Shown one piece after another: positions 1 through 11,540 of a DNA stretch of 64,000 nucleotides. Under the pieces are notes generated by a model. The model ran no database searches, was not told the DNA's origin, and worked only from the letters and a program-made list of their open reading frames with translations. The first letter of the stretch is position 1; every line of letters begins with the position of its first letter. The DNA comes from Sabethes cyaneus (lineage: Eukaryota > Arthropoda > Insecta > Diptera > Culicidae): assembly GCF_943734655.1 (NCBI RefSeq), contig NC_071353.1, positions 22,152,501 through 22,216,500 of the forward strand, in the 5' to 3' direction. Both the position numbers and the translations under genes were made by a program.

Positions 1-582
1 AACGATATGAAGTAGTAGATGAATTCATATTGGGTACGGGAAGGTATTTTCGGCAGGTTTCTAAATTCAGCCTATTTTCCTTTTCTTTCGCTAATAAAAA
101 TACTTTGCCAACATACAATTTTAATATTATAAACTATTTTCTCAAGACAGTAAGTAATCTACTGTTTTCTTAATTAAAAGCGAGCCTCAAAACCACCTGT
201 TCTTCTACTATAGCTAGGCCATAGGCCGAAAAAATAGAAGCAATGGGCCGAAAATACCTTCCCGTGTCCTACCTTGGAACGTTTGTGACATGTGACCACA
301 TTGTTGTAAAACAACGAACTGCAGCCAAGGATCGGGCTTTCTACGGTTTACGTAGCCAGCTGAAGTCCCGTAGTTTGTAAATTCGCACAAAACGGACTCA
401 CTACAAAACATGAATCATGAACGCTAAAAGTTGTTGATCGACGGGTGCTTCTGGGTTTTGAGCGTAAAATTCTGCGATCTATACCTACTTGATAGCAAAA
501 AAGAAAATGGAGTGTGGCGCAAACGCATGAACCACGGTTTAAAGTCTTTACTCGGCTTTCCTGACATTTTCGAGCTTAGGTA
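1..582 (+). pseudogene. RTE-type LINE relic, 3' part of reverse transcriptase frame
   Basis: Plus-strand conceptual translation matches the region after the RT active site of the RTE relics elsewhere in this window. Bases 1-30 read ERYEVVDEFI. From 271 it continues with YLGTFVTCD and later DRAFYGLRSQLKSRSL. Near 505-535 it reads ENGVWRKRMNH. The same residues occur in order in the relic at 880-2137 on the opposite strand. Stops and frameshifts (for example the stop after KSRSL near 377) make it non-coding. Left of base 1 it runs out of the window. A TA-flanked MITE (32-269) splits it cleanly between FI and YLG. It lies tail to tail with the 880-2137 relic. Family assignment to RTE is from established C-terminal features; exact limits are approximate. 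Confidence 0.75.
32..269. mobile_element. 238-bp TA-flanked MITE (GGGTACGGG family)
   Basis: Terminal inverted repeats are visible: ACGGGAAGGTATTTTCGGC at 36-54 is exactly the reverse complement of 247-265, and the outer ends are GGGTACGGG and CCCGTGTCC. The element interrupts an RTE relic. The uninterrupted sequence would read CATATACCTTGG, so the target was TA. The right copy (270-271) is intact and the left copy (30-31) has become TT. There is no coding capacity. A second, longer relative lies at 35384-35776. It would be mobilised by a transposase in trans. Confidence 0.8.
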
Positions 583-879
583 GGAGTCTTCGAAGAAGTT
601 TCTTTGCATCTTTTGATTTTTTCATATTAGATATTAAGGGGATCACACTCGAAAAATTAACTTTTTGTTGGAACTAGATAGCAGGCTCATGTATTCAGCA
701 AAGTTGTAGAACTATCAATTTCATTAAACTTTGCCGAAGGTACTAAGTATAGGCTTTCTGTCGTGACTCCCTTAAAATCAGTTTTTTAATATTTTAAACC
801 TTATCTAACTGGTTTGGCGTGTTCTACAAACTTTTTTATACCATCGAAATACGTAACTTGCTTACTTTACTTTAGTGGC

Positions 880-2137
880 AACGGTCCGTTACCGATCCTG
901 CGCCGAACGAATTGTGGTCCTCCAGTACCGTCGGCCCTGGGCTGCCGTTCTCCAATCCCCACGAACACCTGCTGAACGTGCATCATCTTCGACAGCACAC
1001 ACCCACCGGGTGCGGAGTCTGCCTCGGAGTCTACGGCCTCTTCCTGGTTCTCTGCTGAAAATAGTTTTGGCTACTCTTTCGTCGGGCATTCTGGCCACGT
1101 GTCCAGCCCACCGCAACCTGCCACATTGCACTACCTTCACTATATCAGCATATTTGTATACTTGGTACAGCTCGTGATTCATGCGTCTGCGCCACACTCC
1201 ATTTTCCATTTTGCCACCAAGTATAGATCGCAGAATTTTACGCTAAAAAACCCCAAGCGCTCGCCGATCAGCTTCCTTTAGCGTCCATGATTCGTGTCCG
1301 TAAAGGGCCTCCGGGAGGATTAGTGTTATGTAGAGCGCCAGTTTTGTGCGAATTTGCAAACTACGGGACTTCAGCTGGCTACGTAATCCGTAGAAAGCCC
1401 GATTCGCGGCTGCAACTCGTCGTTTCACTTCGCGGCTTACATCGTTGTCACATGTCACGAGTGTACCAAGGTATATAAATTCCTCCACTACTTCATATCG
1501 TTCCCCATCTAACTCCACCTCGGCACCAACACCACTTGAGCTCCCACGTTCCCTACCAGTAACCATGTACTTCGTTTTGGCGGTATTAATGGTAAGTCCC
1601 AATCTTGCAGCTTCCCTTTTAAAGGGCCTGAAGGCCTCTTCCACTGCTCTACGGTTGATTCCGATGATATCGACGTCATCCGCAAAACCAAGAAGCATGT
1701 GAGATTTCGTGATGATAGTTCCATTCCTCTCCACGTTTGCTCTTCGTAATGCACCTTCCAAGGCAATGTTGAATAGCAGGTTAGAGAGTGCATCCCCTTG
1801 CTTCAGTCCATCCAACGTCACGAAAGCAGCTGAGGTCTCACCCGCTATTCTAACGCATGATTTGGATCCGTCCAGCGTCGCACGAATCAACGTAACTAGT
1901 TTCGTCGGAAAACCATATTCTAGCATTATCTGCCACAGCTCATTTCGTTTAACTGAATCGTACGCCGCTTTAAAGTCCACAAACAGACAAACAGGTGTGT
2001 CTGGAAGGTGTACTCCTGGAACTTGTCTAGCAACTGGCGCAGGGTAAACATCTGATCCGTCGTGGAGCGATCCTCACGAAAACCAGCTTGGTACTCGCCG
2101 CCGAAGGACTCCGCTAACGGTCTCAGTCTTCTGCATA
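880..2137 (-). pseudogene. RTE-type LINE relic, RT domain to C-terminus
   Basis: The minus strand carries the second half of an RTE-like polyprotein. Near 2110 it reads GEYQAGFRE, then DQMFTLRQLLDKF. The main open stretch at 1243-1980 has MDFKAAYDSV, the RT motif GLKQGDALSNLLFNIALEG and the catalytic box FADD within LLGFADDVDIIG. After a frameshift near 1240 the frame at 889-1209 carries ENGVWRRRMNHELYQV and the C-terminal signature GRLRWAGHVARMPDE. FADD in place of YADD is also seen in the intact element at 13474-16485. The copy is 5'-truncated: the endonuclease half is missing and a different LINE fragment abuts at about 2137. Frameshifts show it is dead. Confidence 0.85.
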
Positions 2138-2420
2138 CAAGAATCCATTAGTAGTGGTCTGCCACTTGAAGCTAGGAAAATTGAAGTCGCCGAGGACCAC
2201 CAGTTCGTCGACAGGCATGACAGTATGAGCTTTAATAAGCGCGAGGTCACGCGTTCGGTCAGGTGGCAAATAGAGCATACACAGGTACAGCGAATAGCTA
2301 GTTTGAGTTCCACCCAGACTTGCTCGATACTTGTCCAAGCACTATTCTCCACGATTGGTGCCTTGATTCTTCGATGAACAGCGATCGACATCCCCCTCCC
2401 CGCCATGAGATTGGAACTGT
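2138..2420 (-). pseudogene. APE-type endonuclease fragment of a Jockey/CR1-like LINE
   Basis: On the minus strand, two overlapping frames read like a LINE endonuclease. The upstream frame gives ENSAWTSIEQVWVELKLA. After a one-base-class frameshift, the downstream frame gives LYLCMLYLPPDRTRDL and VVLGDFNFPSFKW. The GDFN box is the metal/phosphate-binding motif of APE-like LINE endonucleases, and a 'YLPP...GDFN...W' layout is typical of Jockey/CR1-like elements rather than RTE, whose box here is GDMN. The fragment is bounded at about 2137 by the RTE relic and is short and frameshifted. Clade is inferred. Confidence 0.6.
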
Positions 2421-2429
2421 TCTGTGCAC

Positions 2430-2492
2430 ATAAAGGTGTGGCAGTAGTTTAGTGTGTGAATCATTCGGGTACCAACCGAGCCCCACCTGCCA
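2430..2492 (+). repeat. tRNA-like SINE scrap
   Basis: GGCAGTAGTTTAGTGTGTGA followed by CATTCGGGTACCAACC is shared with 58407-58455. The core resembles a tRNA D-arm/A-box region (TAGTTTAGTG). Only the head is present here and no B box follows. It is probably a truncated SINE. Confidence 0.45.
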
Positions 2493-5400
2493 TTGCCATA
2501 ATTTTGACCTATATGTCAAAATTTTTATAGTTCATCCAGTTTATCATTCTTCGCACCAGATACTTCCTCACTGCCAAAAAAAAAAAGTTTACGTCATGAC
2601 CGTATATAGAGTCGTATACAAGTAAAAATAAAAAAGAAATATTTAGGAGTGCATTCCGGTAGGAAAAAACCCCTCAGTCAGAAGGTTCAGATGTTGGTCT
2701 TGAACTAATATTGAAAATTGATATTTTAATCTGGTGTTGTTCGGTTATGAATGAATCACATAAGAAAACATTAAGGTACAAATGTAATAATACTAACGAG
2801 AAGATCCGAAAAAAAAAAAACAATTTCAATGTCCCGTTGTGGTGCACTTTAAATTATTGGCTTAAACTCTAACAGTTACTTTACTTGTCCGTTAATATTA
2901 GAGAAAGCCAAAGCGTTCTCTTTTCCTCATAGGGGCAACGTTTTCTAACCTTACAAAGAAGATTATGTATTGCGTGCGAATTTCTTTAGACCGACGATAT
3001 TTTCACTTGCTTCACTTACATTATAATTTTACTCTGCTGTATTAAGTTACGGAACAAATTGGCAGAGCCATTTGAAGCTTCTTTTATTGAAAACTTATAT
3101 GACATCGTTTTTGTAATTTATCAAATTCGCGCAATACAAAATGGTAAACAAATGATCGAGGATTTGCTGTCTGATTTTGACAGCACGGTTGATGGTTTTT
3201 TTTCACACAATAGTGTCTGTATATTTCACACTGGCAACTGGTAGGCGCTCTCGTCGTGATTGAAAGAGACAAATTGAAATTGCTTGTTGGCCTTTAGCAA
3301 CATTTTGTACTATTTTGTAGAATCGAATTAAATCAATGAAATTAGCATAGACTATTTTGTAAAGTTAGCTTCGACACCACATGAAACGGTGCGTAACAAT
3401 GTGAAGCAATTCGCTGGTATTTATACCAGCATACAAATATATCAAATGAAGATTGTGATTGTTGCTTGCGAGATTGTTGTGCTTTCGAACCACATCCGAA
3501 GCAACCAAATAGAATAGATGGGGAGACAAGTGGGTATATTGATTCATTTGTGATAAGCACACTGAACAGGGAAGCTCTTTGGTTTACGTGCGACATCATC
3601 TCAAGCGGGACGCACTAGACGTACACGCCGCTATATGCCGCTGTGCCGTTGTTGGTCAGCATCGAGAAGAGTCCTTGTACAGTTCGTGCCAATGACTTTG
3701 GACCGTTTCACATCGAAAGCCCTCGTCAGAGGTCGATTGTTTGTGGTCGAATCAAGATGCGAGCATATTAGTTTTGAAACGTGCAATTGGCGACACAGCG
3801 GGATGAAGATGAAGGTTAGCAAGTAGGAGTACCGTTTTCCATTTTCCATTTTCCAGTTACCTATACATATATATTTTGCAAACACACCGACGACGTTCTT
3901 CTCCGATTGTGGATGCAAGTGGCAATTACCGAAAATCACGTTCCCTTGGCACCTGTCCTGTCGGTATCCGTGCGCATTGATTTGCCTGCAACTGGGATAT
4001 CGATACAGGAACGAACCGCCTTGGAGTTTGGTCGGAAAATAAACCCCCCAAAATGCGAACAGACAGGACGTGAACGATGAGAGACAAAATCAGCTCCGTT
4101 CGGTTTGAATGAATGACAGTGAGTTTGCATGACCGCACCGGAATGTGACGTAAGATGAGCAGAACAACGGGAGGAAAAGGCGAAATCATTCGGAAGCAAT
4201 TATTCGACTTGTTTGTGGTCATCGGATTTTCTCGAGCGTTCATAATTACCTTCACAGGTTCTGAGCTGAGCAGGGTGACTCGGCACGTATATGTCAGTGC
4301 CGTTCCGCGGGGAGCAGCAAGGTGGCTGAGGCAAATCTCTGTGCTGCCTGTGCTTAATTAAATCCAGTCCTTTGAGTCGAATGATCTTATTTTTCCGAGC
4401 GGCCAGTCACAAAAGGGGAATCGATGGAGGATATGCGTTTTGTTTTTCGTTCGGAAATCTTGCAGCTGTAAGGGTTTAGTACAATTCCAAGCAGTTGCTA
4501 TCCAGATTAGCTTTCGGATAGTGTTTGTTACAATTGCCACAATGGGCTTACTGTGCCGCTTTTAAAGTTCCAGTTCCAAAGTATCAGTAGTTAGGGCTTT
4601 AACGTTTTTATTAACGAACATGGACTGAAGCATGGCAAGAGCGACATTCGCATGCAAAAGATGTGTAGTTTTCGTTAGTTTTTCGCACGTTGTTCAAAAA
4701 GGACGCACGGTGAATCCAAACAGGTCACGTGTTTCAGCCAGTCAGTCGGTGAAAATTGCCAACTTGGGATTTAGTAGCATCACAACTGGTATTTTTTTGC
4801 CTTTGAATGTTCGCTCAGAGAAAAAGTAAACGTCGGTGTTGGGTTCGTTCACACGAATAATTCGGCTACAAGACGAATCGTGCTGATTTGCATGTCCTGC
4901 GACATGCTGGCAATCTATTTGGCTGGTTGGCGTGATGTGTTCTATGTTTTTTTGAGGTGTTTGATTCCCCGGTGCGCCATCAACGTGCTAATCCTACCGG
5001 CAACCGTACCTGCTTCGTTCGTTCTAGTCGGCACATTGAGCCGAATCTGATCCTGTTACAAACTGTTTATTAGCGCGCATGAACTCCCTGCGTCGCAATC
5101 AGAGTTGTCGATGCAATCGCCTCTCCTCATCATTTTTCTTTATGTTTTCAGCTAGCTGGAAGAAACCGTAATTTAGGCTCGCAGCCTTGGGAGATCTAGT
5201 AATACATAAAAATGCCGAACAGCTGAACCGCAGTGGTGCAACAGTTAAGCATGGCACAGACGACGACGCACATCGACGGAACGATTCTCGGATCTTCGAT
5301 TGCTGCTGGTAAGAGCTCTTACCACAGCAAACCATTCCCCAAAACAAGAGCCGACGGGTTGCGGTAAACGACAACTTCGCACCACTGAACGAACGAAATT

Positions 5401-6367
5401 CGTCCCCATCGCTACTTCGCACTCTCGAAGACAAGGCTGACCGCAAGTCTTGTTTCCACCTGACTGGTTCAGACTGCGGTTAGTCAGGTAGCTTTTATGT
5501 TGTTACATCAGCAGGGTGATCTCCTTGTTTCTTGTGGTGCTGTAAAGCTACAGATTTCGAAAGCAATAGCATCGATAAATCGGTCGGTTACTCGAGGCGT
5601 CGAGGTAAGATGTAGAACGCAACGGAAAGCAGCACATACCGCAATAGCCGGTTTTGAATCAAGGTTTAATGAAAAGATTCACCAGCTCGACCTAACGACA
5701 TTGTGTTCTTTCAGAACCGAACATTTAAAAGAAGCGGCTAATCACTCGAAAAAATAAAAGTCAAATGTTTCGGAATATTCGCTATCAGCTGCCTTAAGCG
5801 CAGATATTCTCTGTGTCTGAATTATTACGACCGGAAAAACTTGGAACTGTAATAGTAAACAATGCAGCACCTAAAACACCTTAAGCTTGGCTATTCATGA
5901 AAATATTCATCTCGTCTTCCACTTTCGCTCCAATTTTAATTGTCATTTGATACAGCAGTAGGTACCTTCCATTCCGCTTCGAAACGTTTGTTTTGGTTAG
6001 GTGGACGGACGGTCGGTTTTTCCACGTTTCTACCTGCACCTACCGGAAATGTGAACATAATTATGCGAAGTGGCATTTGTGCCACCGACCACTGGCTGCT
6101 AGCGCTTTGAGCTGCTGCAGATTTAAACGATGACGGTTGTGGTGACGGAATGTGGTTAGCATTATTGTGTAATATTAATCCTGGATTTTAATGAAGTTGA
6201 GAATTGTGGTGAAACTGCGTTTTTGCGCTGTATTATTGATAATGTGATGCGGTGCTGTCGCTAGGGTACGGGAAACATGACTCTGTGTCATATATATCTT
6301 TAGTTTCGTGTTATTAGAATATGCAACTTTTACCAACGTTTGTAATCTGTTTATCTCTAAATTTCAG
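2493..6367. other. No gene recognised
   Basis: Unassigned AT-rich DNA with short A/T runs. Open frames here (the longest about 115 codons on the minus strand at 5099-5446) have no recognisable motifs, no family resemblance and no splice context beyond chance. A GAG|GTAAGA donor-like string lies near 5604, without a supporting coding frame. Confidence 0.6.
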
Positions 6368-6394
6368 GTAACGCAGTGCTATCTTCTTCGAGCC
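6368..6394 (+). other. Possible 27-nt microexon (weak)
   Basis: A 27-nt segment (a multiple of three) sits between an acceptor-like AAATTTCAG and a donor-like GTGAGT. Its own first bases GTAA also look donor-like, as at the stronger site at 47264. It could be a microexon or chance. No conserved peptide is recognised. Confidence 0.12.
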
Positions 6395-7785
6395 GTGAGT
6401 ACTTTGTTTATTGATTAAATTACTTATTCTTGCATCTACTACCGAAATACTTTCTGTCTGTATTTTTTGTTAAAAAACACCACGTTTACCGGGTTTAAAA
6501 TTACTTCCCACAGTAAACATCGTTTTGGGAGCAAATATTATTTGCAATTTCTGAGCTATATAACACACGGTTTGAGTGTTCCATTTGTGTATGATTCAAA
6601 TCACCATCGACTCTTACTGGAGATCCTTCGCGATATCACAAAGTAACTCCTATCAGCAATAGGTAATGGTAAAGTTTTGGACTTTTCCTGCTGCTCCCTC
6701 TTCCCTCTGACATGTGTGTACGATAGAGAACAAAAGTAACATGATACGTTTGCTCAACTATTGTTTACGGATAGCATAGCAACTGAAGTTTCACCGGAAA
6801 ACTGACGTTCATTGTTCGTTCCTGACTAGGTGGACGTGCAAATCTTCTACCTTTGCCGCCTTGGACCGTGCACCATGGAAAAGAGGGACTGTTCATTAAA
6901 GGATTAGCCTCTGTCGGACGAGGGGCACAGTGTCATGTATCGTACTTGTTCATCGTAAGTCTTGTGGCAGTATATTGCGGAGAAATATGTATGTTCAATT
7001 ATGGTTTTGAAGCTTCATTCAGTTGCTCTACATGCCGACCCTGTTTTCTGCGAGAACAGATGTCGCTCGTTTGTCACGATTTAAGGTCTTAGGAAAACTT
7101 AATGATGGGCTACCTGCAGAAATTGCCGGTTTCCAAGGATTTACTTGCCATCAATCGTCGTCGGTGTCTTCGTTTGTCGTCATCGTTTGACAAAAATACT
7201 GTACGCCCCAGCATTTGTTGGTACCACGGTCAAGGAAAACCATCTGCCATGCTATGTTTTTCCATAATTTCAAATCAGCTACCGTTCCGGTTCTTCGGCA
7301 GGCCACAAAAATGTAAGAACATTGCCTTAATATCATAAGTTTAGTGTCAGATTGTGGCAACATTCGCTGCGACCTTAGCCTCGTTAAAACAGTTTACTCC
7401 ATCACTATCGAAAGTGTACGAAACAAACTTCGTGCGGCCGTCAGTAGGAAAGGCGCCTGAAATTTGTGATGTGAGCACGTCTTTTTGCGGTTGAACCCAA
7501 TTTTCGATAATGATAACTGCTTATTGTGTTGATTAGGGTGTTTGGTTATTTGAAACTTCCTTGAATCAGTTCACAGCTGTGCACGACTATTTATTCTCGT
7601 ATTATTTGTTATGTATGCCAATTTGACATACATTTCATTGGAATGTACACTTAATTCAATCTAAGAAAGGATTTCTTGGTGTAGTTCTTCAAAAACAACT
7701 GCGGTTTTGAGTATGAAATCTAACTGTGATAGAACAGTATTACGAATGACGCAAATGCAGCACGAAATTGAACCAATAAATGTCA
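6395..7785. other. No gene recognised
   Basis: Unassigned sequence. Short frames at 6853-7092 and 7102-7338 show no motif, and the opposite strand is open over part of the same stretch, which argues for chance. Confidence 0.6.
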
Positions 7786-8310
7786 TTAAAATGATATACA
7801 AAACCTAAAACGAAAATGGGCCAAAGTGAAATAAAAATTATACAAATTGTTAAAAATAGGGCATAAAGATGACACAACAATAACAAAAAATGACAGCAAA
7901 ATAAAAATTTTCATAAAAATGAAACGAACATTGTACGAAACTGTCTCAAAATGGCACGAAAGTGACACAAATATAAAAAAATATTTGAAAACGTAAAAGA
8001 TGTGATGAAAATTTAACAAAAATAAAACCACAAATAATCGAAAATAACATAAAAGACAAAAATATGTAACAAATATAACACTAGAGAGATGGAAAATAAT
8101 AATAATTAACACTAAAATAATACATACGCAGAAAAAATGATATAAATGTTACACAAAAATGGTTAAAAATAAGAAACAAAACACGAGTAACACTAAATAA
8201 AACAAAAGAGGGACATTATTGTTGTAAAAATTATTGTAAAATGACATAAAAATGAATAATAGTGACAAGAATAAAACCAAAACGAAAAAATTACAAAAAA
8301 ATGTTAATAT
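7786..8310. repeat. A-rich degenerate tract with ACACAAAAATGA-like units
   Basis: The plus strand repeats variants of 'gACAcAAAAATGA/AAAATAA' in loose tandem, with almost no internal C/T-rich stretches. The apparent 108-codon minus-strand frame (7786-8112), rich in F, I, L and V, is a by-product of this composition. A very similar tract lies at 9600-10185, so both may derive from one expanded simple repeat split by 8311-9600. Confidence 0.6.
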
Positions 8311-8612
8311 TTTTTTTGGAACAGTGGTTCTACAAGTGATGAAGGGACGGTAGGGGAAAGTAATGAAAATTAATTGGAGTGGCGGAGAAAGAGTGTTTCG
8401 CTTAACAAGTTGTTGTTATGACTCCTACATTTTTATTTTTTTTTTATTTTTTTTTTTTAATTAATTTTTTTAATTTTGTCCAATGCTGGAAGGTGCATGG
8501 GTCGAACCAAGCTATAATCTAACATTATAACCGGATTTGAACCCACAACACCCGCCAGGGCATGTGGCTCGCTGGTACCCGTGTACCTATGAACCGCAAA
8601 GGCGCTGGACAA
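8305..8612 (-). repeat. tRNA-related SINE copy 1 (interrupted by a T-rich run)
   Basis: Closely matches 60378-60656: both share TTCTACAA, GGGACGGTAGGGGAAAGTAA, CAATGCTGGAAGGTGCA and AACCGGATTTGAACCCACAA. Read on the minus strand, the last segment contains GGTTCAAATCC, a good RNA polymerase III B box, so this is probably a tRNA-derived SINE with its head at the high-coordinate end. This copy carries an extra T-rich run at about 8430-8478 that the other copy lacks. Confidence 0.55.
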
Positions 8613-9599
8613 AAGGAGACTGCAAAACCCTCCTTATTAAGGTAGCGACGTATCTGGTTGGGTTATTTTTAGACACACAAATTGTGCCTCTTCCTTCGTC
8701 GAGTGTAGAAACCATCGACCGAGAAGTTTTAGTCTAACTTGTTTTTACTGTCAAGACGACAACAACACTATACAGGCCCCTACGACCAGGGACGTAAAAT
8801 GTACTGGTTGGTGACCAAAATCTGAAGACATTTGACATTATTTCTTGCGACCAGTCATGCGACAGATTTCTAGTACACACGCACCGAAAAGAAATGCCAG
8901 AATAACGATAACATCGCTTGCTCGTCGTGTCGCACGCACTTCGGAGCGGCATAGACACGATTCAACATTCTAGCACCATGCATGACCAAAGGTGTAATGG
9001 TTTTTGGTATTCTCGTTTGCTGCTTCATTCGTATGCCTACAGCTTTTCCCCAAATAATGCGGATTCAAAGAAGAACGTTCCCAAAATTGAAAACGAACTC
9101 TACTGCATTTATTCTTACAAAATCTTTAAAGTAGTGATCAACCACAAAACCTTTCAAAACCGTGCAAAAATTCAACAATTTTCATTACATAAATTGCAGG
9201 TTAAAATCGCATCTCTATATACCTATATTCTCTAGTGCTTGTCCAAACTATTCCAGCTAGAACTGTAAGCAAAAAGCGGCGAATGCCTGTCACTTCTGTA
9301 CTGTGACATTTTTTTCGACTGGTCACTGTGAAATAAGAATGTTTGCTTATTATCATGTACGTATTCCAGCTAGTTTCTACACAACAAGAGAGCTCTCTCG
9401 ATACAGAAACAATACGAAGCGACGGTATCGGCCAAGATTATGACATGGCACTGCTTACTGACACTGGCAAATGTACAAAAAAATGTAACCGCTTCGGTTC
9501 CTGCCTACGACGAAGGTACTGCACGTGACGCTGTTCGTCTGTCAGCGTGTTAGCCGCGATTTTCAGCGCGGGTTTTCGGAGAAATGCTCCGTTCCTATA
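8613..9599. other. No gene recognised
   Basis: Unassigned sequence. Short frames at 8734-8958 (-) and 8918-9235 (+) overlap on opposite strands and have no recognisable motif. Confidence 0.6.
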
Positions 9600-10185
9600 A
9601 AATAGGAACTAAAAAATAATGACATAAAACCAATCCGAAAAAGAATGAAAATAACATAGAATAATAAAAATTATCACAAAAATACAAATATTTATCTTGC
9701 GTCGACTGGTGCCCGGCATTGGGTAGCTCATTATCTAGAATACTAGACGATGTCGATGTAGTTACGTATCATAGCTACAAAAAAGTATAAATATGACACA
9801 AAAAGTGCCTCAAAAATTAAACAAATAAAAAACACACAAAAAAAAATAAAATTTTACACAAACATGATACAAAAGTGAAAGTGACCCAAAGTGGCAAATG
9901 ACACAAAAATAATACGCAAGTGACATAAGTGGCACAAATTAATAATACATTACTTAAAAATACCTCAAAAATAAATCCAAATGATACGACAGTTACTCAA
10001 AAATGACAATAATTAAATAGTGTCTCACACATGTGACACAAAAGCAATAAGAATGACACAAGAATGACGCAAAATAATGAAAATTTACTCAAAAATGGCA
10101 TAAAAATGACCTAAGATAATACAAAACCGACACGAAACAACATGATGAGATAAAAGATGAGACCATAGCGACACAAAAATGGAAT
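9600..10185. repeat. A-rich degenerate tract, second block
   Basis: Same composition and loose ACACAAAAATGAC-type units as 7786-8310. It is interrupted near 9697-9775 by a short normal-composition patch. Confidence 0.55.
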
Positions 10186-10537
10186 TTTGGGCTGACAAAC
10201 TGGGGAAACTGTCAAAATCGGCCATTTTTTTCCGAAATTTTTTTTCAAGATTCAAAACTTAAAACCTTGCAATATCGAAGACTTCTAATAAAAATTAAAT
10301 TTTAACCCTCAATTGATCTTCCGAAAGCTCAGGGTAATCTAATCAAGCGGACTACCGGGTACATCACACTGCACTGGTCCGGAACCTTTTTTGGTGCGCA
10401 TTAGTTTTGAGCGGGAAAACTTGGTTTTAGGTTTATGGACCCTTTGGAAGATTATCTTAAAATTAAAAGTTCTATCGGCCAGCAGAATTAAAATTTTGAT
10501 TGATCCTCCTAAAAGTGCAATAAAAAATTAATTTTCT
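10186..10537. other. No gene recognised
   Basis: Left flank of the 768-bp inverted-repeat insertion. No coding frame or known repeat recognised. Confidence 0.6.
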
Positions 10538-10550
10538 TCAGTTTCAATAT
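10538..10550 (+). repeat. 13-bp direct repeat, left copy
   Basis: TCAGTTTCAATAT here and at 11319-11331, bracketing the inverted-repeat insertion. It is interpreted as a target-site duplication. Confidence 0.7.
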
Positions 10551-11318
10551 TGATTGTATGTTTGTCGACTGTTGGGATTTACTTGTTGGATTTTTTTCCT
10601 TCGGCTTGATCAGTCGCAAAAATGTCAAAAACGAGCTTGGTCTCTACATCCGACAGTTTCGATGATTTATTTCATCTTTTTCAGAGGAATCTATAAAGTA
10701 TAACATAGTTTTGGTTTTCCGTTACTATTTGGTCTGTTGTCTATGTGTATTTATGTTTGGTTTACTTACAGAAAATTTATCGTTTTGTCGTTAACTGTGT
10801 TAGTGTCTAACATTGGTTGTCTTGGTTGTGTGTATTATTTTAAAAAATGGTGTCCCTCTAAGCTATGGTTATCATTCCTACTTAGTGCCCCAAGTAGGAA
10901 TGATAACCGCCAATAGAACAGACACAGCGTAGAACAGTAACCACAGTGAACCACAAAGAAATCAAAACAGCTGCAGTGAGTAGAATTTCAGGACAAAAAC
11001 AGTTCCAAATTATTAAAATAATTACAGAATAATATCCATAGCTTAGAGGGACACCATTTTTTAAAATAATACACACAACCAAGACAACCAATGTTAGACA
11101 CTAACACAGTTAACGACAAAACGATAAATTTTCTGTAAGTAAACCAAACATAAATACACATAGACAACAGACCAAATAGTAACGGAAAACCAAAACTATG
11201 TTATACTTTATAGATTCCTCTGAAAAAGATGAAATAAATCATCGAAACTGTCGGATGTAGAGACCAAGCTCGTTTTTGACATTTTTGAGACTGATCAAGC
11301 CGAAGGAAAAAAATCCAA
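10551..11318. mobile_element. 768-bp insertion with 283-bp near-perfect inverted arms
   Basis: Left arm 10586-10868 and right arm 11036-11318 are both exactly 283 bp and reverse complements with one mismatch that I found by eye (CAGTCGC against CAGTCTC, near 10615/11289). A 167-bp spacer separates them, and its left end forms a second hairpin: 10867-10883 pairs perfectly with 10892-10908 around an 8-nt loop. The 13-bp direct repeat TCAGTTTCAATAT flanks the whole at 10538-10550 and 11319-11331, so the structure looks like one insertion. A 35-bp segment (10551-10585) lies outside the left arm only. There is no poly-A and no convincing gene; the 69-codon minus frame at 10882-11091 is hydrophobic but spans spacer and arm. 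Alternatives are a foldback transposon, a retroposed hairpin RNA, or an assembly palindrome. Confidence 0.85.
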
Positions 11319-11331
11319 TCAGTTTCAATAT
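11319..11331 (+). repeat. 13-bp direct repeat, right copy
   Basis: Identical to 10538-10550. It begins exactly where the right 283-bp arm ends. Confidence 0.7.
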
Positions 11332-11540
11332 AACATGATGTGTTCTGCAACGTTTTACAGCATATTATTACAAGGAATTTTCCTGAAGACAGTACCCTTC
11401 TATCTGTTCAGCAAAGATTAAAAAATCCTATTTCTCATATATGACAAATCGTTAAAATCAGTTTTTCTACTTTAGCTGTTTTTGTAGTTGTTGTATGACT
11501 TTTTCCTGTTTTACAAAGTTGTACAAATAGTAAACATATA

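Noticed and set aside
5099..5446. 115-codon minus-strand frame
   Set aside because: Ser/Arg-rich with no domain; typical chance frame length in a 64-kb window.
7786..8112. 108-codon hydrophobic minus-strand frame
   Set aside because: Produced by the A-rich degenerate tract; composition only.
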